Positions 1 through 10,100 of a stretch of 33,246 nt of DNA are shown here, in pieces (the first letter of the stretch is position 1; each line of letters opens with the position of its first letter). Location of the stretch: contig NZ_LIRJ01000178.1 of NCBI RefSeq assembly GCF_001419745.1, positions 1-33,246 on the forward strand. The letters are read 5' to 3'. This DNA is from Streptomyces silaceus (lineage in GTDB: Bacteria; Actinomycetota; Actinomycetes; Streptomycetales; Streptomycetaceae). The notes under the pieces are model-generated. The model saw only the letters and a program-made list of their open reading frames with translations, was not told the origin of the DNA and made no database searches. Both the position numbers and the translations under genes were made by a program.

Positions 1-224
1 GGCATCCCGGCGCGCGCGCCGCGCCCGGCCTGCCAGGCGGAGACCGCGGCGAGGGCGGGGCCCAGGAAGAGCGTGGCGACCTGGGCGGCCGCGCTCGCCT
101 CGGGCCACACGCCGATCCAGTGACGGGTGCGGCCGAACAGCACGAGGAGGTCGACGACGATCAGGGCCGGAAGGGCCGCCAGCAGGGGAGAGCGGCGCAG
201 TTCGATGGCGTAGATCTTCAGCAT
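1..224 (-). CDS. Membrane protein, probable ABC-2-type permease subunit (partial, C-terminus outside window)
   Basis: An open frame runs from an ATG at 224 off the left edge; 74 residues are visible. After a short charged start (MLKIYAIELRRS) come two hydrophobic stretches, about residues 14-28 and 45-60, as expected for the first membrane segments of an ABC-2 permease. The start lies 10 bases after the stop of the upstream ATPase on the same strand, so the two are probably co-transcribed and form one transporter. There is no strong ribosome binding site, only a weak GGTGA, so translation may depend on coupling. The substrate cannot be told. The permease assignment is inferred mainly from context and hydrophobicity. 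Confidence 0.6.
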   Translation of the reverse strand, partial: MLKIYAIELRRSPLLAALPALIVVDLLVLFGRTRHWIGVWPEASAAAQVATLFLGPALAAVSAWQAGRGARAGM

Positions 225-234
225 GGCGTTGAGG

Positions 235-999
235 TCACCGCTCGGAGGTGGAGCCGTCGAGGGCGGTCATGTAGCCGCGTTCCAGGGGGCTGTCGCCCGG
301 CGCGTCCTCGGCCGCGGACAAGGCCAGTTCCCGCGGTGTGCCCCGGTGGACGACGCGTCCTTCGTGCAGGACGAGCACGGTGTCGCAGGCGACGCCGACG
401 TCCTCGACGAGGTGGGTGCTCAAGAGGACCGAGGCGCCGCCCTGGGCCAGGGAGCGGATCAGTGTGCGGAAGTCGAGGCGCTGCGCGGGGTCCAGGCCGA
501 CCGTGGGCTCGTCCAGCAGGACGAGCGAGGGTTCGCCGACGATGGCGGCGGCGATTCCGGTGCGCCGCAGCATGCCTCCGGACAGCGACTTCATCCTGTT
601 CGGGGCGTGGTCGGTCAGTCCGACGGCCGCGAGGGCCCGGCGGGTGGCCTCCTCCGCCGTCCGGCCCGGGACCTCGCGCAGCCAGGCGCAGTACTGGACG
701 AACTCCCGTACGGAGAAGGACGGGTAGTGGCCGAAGTCCTGCGGCAGATAGCCGATGTGACGGCGTGCGCGCCGGGCGTCCCGTTCACCGCCGATCCTCT
801 TCCCGAAGAGTTCGAGCGTGCCGGACCTCGGCGCCGCGATGGTGCTGAGGGTCCGCAGGAGCGTCGTCTTGCCCGCCCCGTTGGGGCCGAGCAGACCGGT
901 GACGCCCGCACCGATCGTCAGGTCCAGGTCTTCTATGATCCGGTCGCGTCCATAGCCCTGGGTCAGGGCGGTGAGTCGCGCGGCGGGGGTGGACGGCAT
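235..999 (-). CDS. ABC transporter ATP-binding protein
   Basis: This 254-residue protein is a complete single-domain ABC ATPase. It has Walker A (GPNGAGKTT, about residues 38-46), the signature LSGGMLRR (about 140-147), Walker B with catalytic Glu (LVLLDEPTVGLD) and a switch His (LLSTHLVED). It should power transport through the membrane partner encoded just downstream at 1-224. The ATG at 999 is preceded by AGGAG at good spacing. The family resembles ATPases paired with ABC-2 exporters of the multidrug, antibiotic or bacteriocin type. The exported compound is unknown. A small secreted Cys-rich protein is encoded upstream but is separated by a terminator hairpin, so a link is only possible. 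Confidence 0.92.
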   Translation of the reverse strand: MPSTPAARLTALTQGYGRDRIIEDLDLTIGAGVTGLLGPNGAGKTTLLRTLSTIAAPRSGTLELFGKRIGGERDARRARRHIGYLPQDFGHYPSFSVREFVQYCAWLREVPGRTAEEATRRALAAVGLTDHAPNRMKSLSGGMLRRTGIAAAIVGEPSLVLLDEPTVGLDPAQRLDFRTLIRSLAQGGASVLLSTHLVEDVGVACDTVLVLHEGRVVHRGTPRELALSAAEDAPGDSPLERGYMTALDGSTSER

Positions 1000-1017
1000 C
1001 GCTCTCCTGAATCGCGC

Positions 1018-1050
1018 GGGGGAGCCGGCGTGGAACGGGTCGGCTCCCCC
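1018..1050 (-). terminator. Terminator hairpin after the small secreted protein gene
   Basis: Perfect 10-bp inverted repeat GGGGGAGCCG / CGGCTCCCCC with a 13-nt loop, lying between the stop of the small secreted protein gene (1072) and the ABC ATPase start (999). There is no T-tract, as is common in high-GC actinobacteria. Confidence 0.75.
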
Positions 1051-1071
1051 ACGGTCGAACTCCGACGAATG

Positions 1072-1395
1072 CTAGTGACGCACCTTGGTGCTGCGAATGC
1101 TGAACGTGCATTCGTCGCTGTCCCACTTGCCCTTGTAGCCGCCCCTGAGGTGAGCGGAGCCGAAGCCGTCGACCTCGGCGCTGCAGTCGTACAGGGCGTC
1201 GTAATAGCCGCCGGTCGCGGACTTGCAGTAGGCGTGCCCGGTCGTGCTGTACCAGTAGCCGCGGCACCCGGCGGTCCAGTGGTCCTCCGCGGAGGCGAAA
1301 GCCGACGGAACCGCCGTGCCGATGGCCGCCGCCGCAGCGGCGGCGATCACGGCGCACTTGCCCGGATTCCCCATGGCCAATCGCTTGAGGGTCAT
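1072..1395 (-). CDS. Small secreted protein with four cysteines in the mature part
   Basis: The protein has 107 residues. The start is the ATG at 1395, chosen because a GGGGGG run follows the usual spacing; the long upstream open frame lacks meaning. A basic start and an Ala-rich core (residues 15-27) end in a signal peptidase I-like site (SAFA, about residue 35). The mature chain of about 70 residues is rich in Gly, Tyr and Trp and has Cys at 44, 57, 71 and 96, enough for two disulfides. I recognise no catalytic motif. It resembles the many small secreted Streptomyces proteins of unknown role, and could be a protease inhibitor-like or antimicrobial polypeptide. Function is open. Confidence 0.75.
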   Translation of the reverse strand: MTLKRLAMGNPGKCAVIAAAAAAAIGTAVPSAFASAEDHWTAGCRGYWYSTTGHAYCKSATGGYYDALYDCSAEVDGFGSAHLRGGYKGKWDSDECTFSIRSTKVRH

Positions 1396-1738
1396 TCCGA
1401 TTGCCCCCCTGCATTGTTGAAATGCGTCCTTATTTTGTGTCCCCGATCGTATCCGAGCGAATTGGTTCGGACGATAAGGATCAACTGCCGTGAATGGGGC
1501 GCGAAAAGGGAGGTCTCGCGTGATGAGGGCCGGGTCGCGGCGGAATTCCCGTGCGGAGCCTTCGGTCGTCACGAAGTCCGGATTCCGGCGGAGCATGGCG
1601 TGTCCGCGCCGCTGGGTGCCCGCTCCGTGGCCGCGGAGCCCGCCTCCCGCGGGTGGTCGCGGCCCGTTTCCTTCCAGAGTGTGATCGGATGGGGGCACGA
1701 ACTTCCGATCACGGAAACGCACTGAAGGGAACTGCATC
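1396..1738. other. Divergent intergenic region (343 bp)
   Basis: This region separates the minus-strand secreted protein gene from the plus-strand OsmC gene and must hold both promoters. It is AT-richer near 1430-1490, where the secreted-gene promoter probably lies. A short open frame with a decent AGGGAGG site (GTG 1520 to stop 1684) has an Arg/Pro-biased composition that looks like noise. The clear structure is the inverted repeat at 1681-1712. Confidence 0.6.
1681..1712 (+). promoter_or_regulatory. Perfect 9-bp inverted repeat in the OsmC leader
   Basis: GTGATCGGA (1681-1689) and TCCGATCAC (1704-1712) are exact reverse complements separated by 14 nt, so equivalent bases are 23 bp apart, close to two helical turns. 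The repeat ends 11 bases before the GAAGGGA ribosome site of the OsmC gene. It may be a repressor operator or a leader hairpin. The sequence does not resemble the AT-rich OhrR box. Confidence 0.55.
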
Positions 1739-2164
1739 GTGGCAACCACGCGCTCCGCACACACGGTCTGGGAAGGCTCTCTGACGGAGGGGTCGGGCAC
1801 CGTCACCTTCGACTCCTCCGGCATCGGGGAGCAGGCTGTCTCCTGGCCGTCGCGCGCCGAGCAGGCGAACGGCAAGACCAGCCCCGAGGAGCTGATCGCC
1901 GCCGCGCACTCCAGCTGCTTCTCGATGGCCCTCTCGCACGGCCTGACCGGCGCCGGCACCCCGCCCACCCGGCTCACCACGTCCGCCGACGTGACCTTCC
2001 AGCCGGGCACCGGCATCACCGGCATCCACCTCACCGTCGAGGGCGCCGTGCCGGGGCTCGACGAGGCCGCGTTCGTCTCGGCCGCCGAGGACGCCAAGGC
2101 CAACTGCCCGGTGAGCCAGGCGCTGTCGGGTACGACCATCACGCTCTCGGCCAAGCTGGCCTGA
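1739..2164 (+). CDS. OsmC/Ohr-family organic hydroperoxide-reducing protein
   Basis: This 141-residue protein covers the full OsmC/Ohr fold. The reactive pair expected for the family is present: the peroxidatic Cys60 in AAHSSCFSMAL and Cys123 in ANCPVSQAL. Such proteins reduce organic hydroperoxides in the cytoplasm using dithiol (lipoyl) reductants. The GTG start at 1739 is supported by GAAGGGA eight bases upstream. The gene stands alone, with an inverted repeat in its leader and a strong terminator after it. Within the family it looks more like the OsmC than the Ohr branch, but that split cannot be made safely by eye. It precedes a dnaK gene, so the local theme may be stress response. Confidence 0.92.
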   Translation: MATTRSAHTVWEGSLTEGSGTVTFDSSGIGEQAVSWPSRAEQANGKTSPEELIAAAHSSCFSMALSHGLTGAGTPPTRLTTSADVTFQPGTGITGIHLTVEGAVPGLDEAAFVSAAEDAKANCPVSQALSGTTITLSAKLA

Positions 2165-2183
2165 CCGAGCGCCTCTTGACGGT

Positions 2184-2208
2184 GCCGCCGCCCCGACGGG
2201 GCGGCGGC
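2184..2208 (+). terminator. Terminator hairpin after the OsmC gene
   Basis: Perfect 11-bp stem GCCGCCGCCCC / GGGGCGGCGGC with a 3-nt loop (GAC), starting 19 bases after the OsmC stop codon. It isolates OsmC from the downstream dnaK promoter. Confidence 0.88.
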
Positions 2209-2224
2209 ATTGTCGCGTCCGGGC

Positions 2225-2254
2225 ATTGACAAGATGCCACTCAAGTTTTGTGAT
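2225..2254 (+). promoter_or_regulatory. dnaK promoter overlapping a HAIR-like HspR site
   Basis: TTGACA (2226-2231), a 17-bp spacer and TGTGAT (2249-2254) form a good housekeeping-type promoter 60 bp before dnaK. Within it, ATTGACA-N7-ACTCAAG (2225-2245) matches the known HspR operator HAIR (CTTGAGT-N7-ACTCAAG): the right half is exact with the correct 7-bp spacing, and the left half keeps TTGA while also serving as the -35 box. HspR control is therefore likely but inferred. Confidence 0.65.
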
Positions 2255-2313
2255 GGAGCATGGAATAGACCTGGAATCGGGGGACTTGGGCTCGCGGCGG
2301 AAGGGGCTGGACC

Positions 2314-4188
<1,875 letters not shown>

Positions 4189-4215
4189 CCGGGGCGCGGT
4201 ACGCGGGGGCGGGCG

Positions 4216-4938
4216 TCAGGACCCCGTCCGCTCCCAGCCCCGCCGCTCCGGCCGTGCGCCGACCTGCCGGGGGTCCTTGCTGCGGTAGACCACATAGGGC
4301 CGGAACAGGTACTGCACCGGCGCGCTGAACATGTGGACGAGCCGGGTGAACGGCACCAGGGCGATCAGGGCCATCCCGATCACCGCGTGGATCTCGTACA
4401 GCACCGGCACCCCCGCCATCCGGTCGATGTCCGGCTGGAGCGTGAACAGGCTGCGGGCCCAAGGGGCGATCGACTCTCGGTAGTTGTAGCCGTCGCCGGA
4501 GGCGTGCGTCAGCTTGGCGACCATGCCGAGCACGATCGCCCCGAAGAGCACCAGGTACATCAGCTTGTCGTTGGCGGTCGTGGCGCGGAAGACCGGCGTG
4601 TTGGTCCGCCGCCGGTAGAGCAGCAGCAGGATGCCGAGGACGAGCAGGACACCGGCCGCCGTACCCCCGTAGAGCGAGAACAGGTGGTACGTGTGCTCGT
4701 TGATCCCCACCTTCTTCGTCCACGACTCCGGGACGAACAGGCCGACCAGATGGCCGACGAGCACGAAGAGGATGCCGTAGTGGAACATCGGCGAGGCGAT
4801 GTTCAGGAGCCTGGACTCGTAGACCTGCGACGAACGCGTCGTCCAGCCGAACTTGTCGTAGCGGTAGCGCCAGATCGTGCCCGCGACGAGCAGCACGAAG
4901 ACGATGTAGGGAAGGGCGCCCCACAGCAGTGTTCTCAT
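4216..4938 (-). CDS. narI: Respiratory nitrate reductase gamma subunit (cytochrome b)
   Basis: The 240-residue integral membrane subunit has about five hydrophobic segments and the expected His residues for two b-type haems, for example MFHYGILFVLVGHLVGLF near residues 52-69 and the C-terminal segment before FTRLVHMFSAP. NarI takes electrons from menaquinol and passes them to the Fe-S clusters of NarH on the cytoplasmic side. Its ATG overlaps the narJ stop by 4 bp (ATGA), and GGAGAG lies just upstream. It is the last gene of the narGHJI operon and faces dnaK tail to tail with only 27 bp between them and no clear hairpin. Confidence 0.95.
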   Translation of the reverse strand: MRTLLWGALPYIVFVLLVAGTIWRYRYDKFGWTTRSSQVYESRLLNIASPMFHYGILFVLVGHLVGLFVPESWTKKVGINEHTYHLFSLYGGTAAGVLLVLGILLLLYRRRTNTPVFRATTANDKLMYLVLFGAIVLGMVAKLTHASGDGYNYRESIAPWARSLFTLQPDIDRMAGVPVLYEIHAVIGMALIALVPFTRLVHMFSAPVQYLFRPYVVYRSKDPRQVGARPERRGWERTGS

Positions 4939-5510
4939 GAGCGCTCTCCGATCAGGGCGAACGGTTCGAGGCCGACGTCCTCACGCGGCGGCCCGGAGCG
5001 CGCCAGCGCCTGGGCCTCGGCGCGGTCCTTGGGGGAGGGGCCCGGGAGCGTCGCGCACACCGCGTCCAGCACGGCGGCGTACGGCGTGCCGAAGTCGGTG
5101 AGCGCGAGCCGCAGCAGTTCGAGGCCGCCGCGGTGCTCGGTCAGGAGCACCGGCCCCGCCTGCGCGGAGAACTCCAGGACCGCCGGCAGGAAGTCGGGCA
5201 GCTCCTCGTCGCTGAACTCCAGGCCGTGGGCGCGGTAGACCTCCTTGAAGCGGACCAGGGCCATGCCGCGCCGCCGTGTGTCGCCGTCCCGCCACCAGCT
5301 CAGATAGAGGCTGTGCCGGTTCTTGAAGTCGAAGACCTGGACGTAGTGCGCCTGGAGTTCGCGCAGGCCGGTGCCGCCCGCGTACGCGAGGAAGCCGCCG
5401 AGCTCCGGCGGTGCGGCGGCCCTCAGCAGCGGCAGCCGCTCGCGGAACTCGTCGTCCGGATAGGCCAGGCACAGCGCGGCGGCCTGGTAGAGCACGGCGT
5501 GGTCGCTCAC
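4935..5510 (-). CDS. narJ: Nitrate reductase assembly chaperone (delta subunit)
   Basis: This 191-residue all-helical TorD/NarJ-family protein contains the family features YPDDEF near the N-terminus and the block HYVQVFDFKNRHSLYLSWW, followed by LVRFKEVYRAHGLE. NarJ binds apo-NarG and helps insert the molybdenum cofactor before the complex docks on NarI; it is not part of the final enzyme. I set the start at the GTG at 5510, which overlaps the narH stop as GTGA and gives a normal family length. Longer upstream frames simply read back through narH. It overlaps narI by 4 bp at its end. Confidence 0.94.
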   Translation of the reverse strand: MSDHAVLYQAAALCLAYPDDEFRERLPLLRAAAPPELGGFLAYAGGTGLRELQAHYVQVFDFKNRHSLYLSWWRDGDTRRRGMALVRFKEVYRAHGLEFSDEELPDFLPAVLEFSAQAGPVLLTEHRGGLELLRLALTDFGTPYAAVLDAVCATLPGPSPKDRAEAQALARSGPPREDVGLEPFALIGERS

Positions 5511-7162
5511 TTCTCGTCCTCCTTCGCCGCGTGGGCCTCCTCGGCCGCGCTCGGCTGCTCGTCGGCGGTCTGCCGGGCCCGCAGCGCGTGGAAGTTCTCG
5601 ATCGTCACGAGCGGCAGCTGCTTGCGGCCCGAGTCCTGGCCGAACGGGCCGTCGCCGCCCATGCCGGGACCGTCCTCGTAGTCGAGGCTGCACGAGTCGG
5701 GGAGCGCCGACTCCTCCAGGCGCCTGGCGTCCGCGACGGCGGCGGTCGGGATGACGTACCGGTCCTCGTACTTGGCGATCGCCAGCAGGTGGTACATCTC
5801 CTCGATCTCGGAGCCCGACATGCCCACCGACTCGGCGACCGAACCGTCGGGCCGGTCACCGAGGTTGAGGGAGCGCATGTGCGACCGCATCGCGGCCAGC
5901 TTCTCCAGCGAGGACCGCACCGGGCCCACGTCGCCCGCCGTGAAGATCTCCGCGAGGTATTCGAGCGGGATGCGCAGCGTGTCGATCGCGCCGAAGAGGT
6001 TCGCCGCGTCCTCGCCGTCGTGCCCGGTCTCGGTGAGCGCGTCCACCACCGGCGACAGCGGCGGGATGTACCAGACCATCGGCATGGTGCGGTACTCCGG
6101 GTGCAGCGGGAGCGCCACTTTGTACGTGCTGATCAGCGCGTGCACGGGGGAGCGGCGCGCCGCCTCGATCCAGTCGTGCGCGATGCCCGACCGCTCCGCG
6201 TCCCGGCGCACCTCGGGGTCCTCGGGGTCCAGGAAGACGCCCAACTGCGCCTGGTACAGCTGGTGTTCGTCCGGCTCGGAGGCCGCTTCCGTCACCTTGT
6301 CGGGGTCGTAGAGGATCACCCCGAGATAGCGCAGGCGCCCCACGCACGTCTCCGAGCAGACGGTGGGCAGGCCCACCTCGACGCGCGGGTAGCACAGCGT
6401 GCACTTCTCGGCCTTGCCGGTGCGGTGGTTGAAGTAGACCTTCTTGTACGGGCAGCCGGTCACGCACTTGCGCCAGCCCCGGCAGTGGTCCTGGTCGACG
6501 AGGACGATGCCGTCCTCGGACCGCTTGTACATCGCGCCGGACGGGCAGGACGCCACGCACGCCGGGTTCAGGCAGTGCTCGCAGATCCGCGGCAGATAGA
6601 ACATGAAGGTCTGCTCGAAGGCGAACTTGACCTTGTCGGCGGCCTGTTGGCGGGTCTTGGCGACCATCGGGTCCAGGTCGCCGTGCTCGGTGGCGCCGCC
6701 GAGGTTGTCGTCCCAGTTCGACGACCACTCGATCTTCATCGGCTTGCCGGAGATCAGCGAGCGCGGCTCGGCCACCGGGAAGTCGTCGCCGAGCGGCGCG
6801 TCGGTGAGGTTCTTGTACTCGTAGGTCCAGGGCTCGTAGTAGTCCTTGATCTCCGGGAGCTTGGGGTTGGAGAAGATCTCCAGGAGCGACTTGAGGCGCC
6901 CGCCGTTCTTCAGCTTCAGGGCGCCGCGCTTGTTCAGCTCCCAGCCGCCGCGCCACTTCTCCTGGTCCTCGTAGCGGCGCGGATAGCCCTGGCCCGGCCG
7001 GGTCTCGACGTTGTTGAACCAGACGTACTCCATGCCGTCGCGGTTGGTCCACGCCTGCTTGCAGGTGACGGAGCAGGTGTGGCACCCGATGCACTTGTCG
7101 AGGTTCATCACCATCGCGATCTGGGCCATGACACGCCGGCCGGTGGTCTCGCCACGGGGCAT
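5507..7162 (-). CDS. narH: Respiratory nitrate reductase beta subunit (Fe-S protein)
   Basis: This 551-residue electron-transfer subunit has the four Cys groups of NarH: CIGCHTCSVTC (residues 24-34), CEHCLNPACVASCP, CRGWRKCVTGCP and CTLCYPRVEVGLPTVC. The Trp in CRGWRKC marks the site that carries the [3Fe-4S] cluster, as in Escherichia coli NarH. Electrons flow from NarI haem through these clusters to NarG. The start is the ATG at 7162, which shares one base with the narG stop (TGATG) and has AGGAGGT at good spacing. A shorter start at an internal Met (residue 12) would match many homologues equally well. It is part of a tightly coupled operon. Confidence 0.96.
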   Translation of the reverse strand: MPRGETTGRRVMAQIAMVMNLDKCIGCHTCSVTCKQAWTNRDGMEYVWFNNVETRPGQGYPRRYEDQEKWRGGWELNKRGALKLKNGGRLKSLLEIFSNPKLPEIKDYYEPWTYEYKNLTDAPLGDDFPVAEPRSLISGKPMKIEWSSNWDDNLGGATEHGDLDPMVAKTRQQAADKVKFAFEQTFMFYLPRICEHCLNPACVASCPSGAMYKRSEDGIVLVDQDHCRGWRKCVTGCPYKKVYFNHRTGKAEKCTLCYPRVEVGLPTVCSETCVGRLRYLGVILYDPDKVTEAASEPDEHQLYQAQLGVFLDPEDPEVRRDAERSGIAHDWIEAARRSPVHALISTYKVALPLHPEYRTMPMVWYIPPLSPVVDALTETGHDGEDAANLFGAIDTLRIPLEYLAEIFTAGDVGPVRSSLEKLAAMRSHMRSLNLGDRPDGSVAESVGMSGSEIEEMYHLLAIAKYEDRYVIPTAAVADARRLEESALPDSCSLDYEDGPGMGGDGPFGQDSGRKQLPLVTIENFHALRARQTADEQPSAAEEAHAAKEDEK

Positions 7163-10100
7163 CAGTACTGCACCTCCTGGCTGCGGCGACGGATGACCGT
7201 CACCTCGTCGCGCTGGTTGCCCGTCGGGCCCAGGTAGTTGAACGCCCACGACAACTGCGCGTATCCGCCGATGAGATGGGACGGTTTGAGGATCAGACGG
7301 GTCAGGGAGTTGTGGATGCCGCCGCGCCTGCCCGAGGCCTCCGCCTTGGGGACGTTCACCGTGCGCTCCTGCGCGTGGTGCATGTAGACGGTGCCGGCGG
7401 GCATGCGGTGCGAGACGACCGCCCGCGCCACCACCACGCCGTTGCGGTTGACCGCCTCGATCCAGTCGTTGTCCTTCACGCCGATCGCGTCCGCGTCCTG
7501 CGGCGCCATCCAGATGCACTGGCCGCCGCGCGACAGCGACAGCATGAAGAGGTTGTCCTGGTACTCGGAGTGGATCGACCACTTGTTGTGCGGGGTGAGA
7601 TAGCGGACGGTCACCTCCTTCTCGCCGTCCGGGCCGAGCCGTGGCTCCCCGAACAGCCTGTTCATGTCCAGAGGCGGCCGGTAGACCGGCATGGCCTCGC
7701 CCAGCTCGTGCATCCAGTCGTGGTCGATGAAGAAGTGCTGGCGCCCGGTCAGGGTGTGCCAGGGCTTCAGGTGCTCGGTGTTGAGCGTGAAGGCCGTGTA
7801 GCGGCGGCCGCCGGACTCACTGCCGCTCCACTCCGGCGACGTGATCACCGGGACGGGCGCGGCCTGGGTGTCGGCGTACGTGATGCGCTTGCCCTCGTGC
7901 TCGGCGGCCAGGTGCGCCATCTCCTGGCCGGTGCGCGCCTCCAGGGTGTGGAAGCCCTGGGTGGCGAGGCGGCCGTTCGTCGTGCCCGACAGCGCGAGGA
8001 TCGTGTTCGCCGCCTTGACCGCCGTGTCCAGGGCCGGGCGCCCGTCGGCGGGCCCGCCGCGCACCACGCCGTTGCGCTCGCGCAGGTCCTCGACCTCCTG
8101 GTCGGGGTGGAAGGCGATGCCCTTCACCGGCAGGCCCAACTGCTCCACGAGCGGGCCGAGCGAGGTGAACTTCGCGCCGATCGCGGTGTAGTCGCGCTCC
8201 ACCACCGCGAGGTTCGGCATCGTCTTGCCGGGCACCGCCTCGCACTCGCCCTTGCGCCAGTCCAGGACGACCCCGCCGGGCTGCGCGGTCTCGCCCGGGG
8301 TGTCGTGCTGGAGCGCGGTGGCGACGACGTCCTTGCGTACGCCGAGGTGGTCGACCGACAGCTCGCTGAGCCGGTCCGCGATCGCGCGGAACGTGTCGAA
8401 GTCGGTGCGCGCCTGCCACGGCGGGTCGACCGCCGGGGTGAAGGAGTGCACATAGGGGTGCATGTCCGTGGTCGACAGGTCGTGCTTCTCGTACCAGGTG
8501 GCGGCCGGCAGGACCACGTCGGACAGCAGCGTCGACGAGGTCTGGCGGAAGTCCAGCGAGACGAGCAGGTCGAGCTTGCCCTCGGGGGCCTCGTCGCGCC
8601 ATGTCACCGTCGAGGGCCGCTCGTCGGGCGCCGCCTCCTCGGCCCGCAGCGAGGAGTGCGTGCCGAGCAGGTGCTTCGTGAAGTACTCGGCGCCCTTGGC
8701 GGAGGAGCCGAGGAGGTTGGCGCGCCACAGCGTCAGCACGCGCGGCCAGTTCTCCGGCGCGTCGGGGTCCTCGCAGGCGAACTTGAGGGTGCCCGCCTTG
8801 AGCTCGTCGACCACGTTGGCCACCGGGTCGCCCGTCGTGTCGCCGAGGTCCAGGGAGTTGCGGTCGAAGGTCGGGTACGACGGCATCCACCCGGAGCGCG
8901 CGGACAGGGCCAGGCAGTCGGCGCCCGTCATCCCCGCGAAGCGGCCCTCGCCCAGCGGCGAGGACAGGACGTCCGCCGCGAACTTGTCGTAGCGCCACTG
9001 GTCGGTGTTGAGGAACCAGTACGCGGCGCCGATCATCTGCCGCGGCGGCCTGCTCCAGTCGTTGGCGCTCGCCAGCGTCGCCCAGCCGGTGGAGGGGCGG
9101 CACTTCTCCTGCCCGACGTAGTGCGCCCACCCGCCGCCGTTGCGGCCCTGGCAGCCGGTGAGCTGGAGCAGCGCGAGGAAGGCGCGGTAGATCGTCTCGG
9201 AGTGGAACCAGTGGTTCGTCCCCGCGCCCATCAGGATCATGCAGCGCCCGCGCGACTTCTCCGCGGTCCGCGCGAACTCCCGCGCGATCTTGACGCACTT
9301 GGCGGTGGGCACGGAGGTGTGGGCCTCCTGCCAGGCGGGGGTCCCGGGCGCGTCCGCGTCGTCGTACGAGGCGGGCCACGTGCCCGGCAGCCCCGCGCGC
9401 CCGACGCCGTACTGCGCGAGCAGCAGGTCGAAGACCGTGGTGACCAGCGGCCCGTCCTGCCCGCCGAGCCGGGTGGCGGGCACCCCGCGCCGCACGACCT
9501 CGCCGCGGCCCTGGCCGTGCGTGCCGCCCTCGGTGTCGAAGCGCGGCAGCAGGACCTCGACGCCCGCCGCGACCTGCGCGCCGTGCAGGGTCAGCAGCGG
9601 CTTGATGCTGCCGAGCTCCAGATTCCACTTGCCCTTGCCCGACTCGGTCCAGCGGAAGCCCAGCGAGCCGTTCGGGACGGCCGGCTGCCCGGTGTTCTCG
9701 TCGAGCACCGCCGTCTTCCACTCGCCGCCCTCCACGTCCTGGCCCAGGTCACTGGCGCGCAGGAACTTCCCCGGCACGTACGCGCCGTCGCGCTCGCTCA
9801 GCGTCACCAGGAAGGGCAGGTCGGTGAACTTGCGTACGTAGTCGGTGAAGAAGTCCGTCGAGCGGTCGACGAAGAACTCCTTCAGGATCACGTGCCCCAT
9901 CGCGATGGCGAGCGCGCCGTCCGTGCCCGGATGCGGATGCAGCCACTCGTCGGCGAACTTGGCGTTGTCGGCGTAGTCGGGCGCCACCACCACGACCTTC
10001 TGGCCGCGGTAGCGCGCCTCGGCCATCCAGTGCGCGTCGGGCGTGCGGGTCACCGGGACGTTCGAGCCCCACATCATCAGATAGGCCGCGTCCCACCAGT

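Noticed and set aside
1520..1684. Short plus-strand ORF with AGGGAGG before a GTG
   Set aside because: The product is Arg/Pro/Ser-biased with no hydrophobic core or motif, like random reading of GC-rich DNA, and it would fill the only room for the OsmC promoter.
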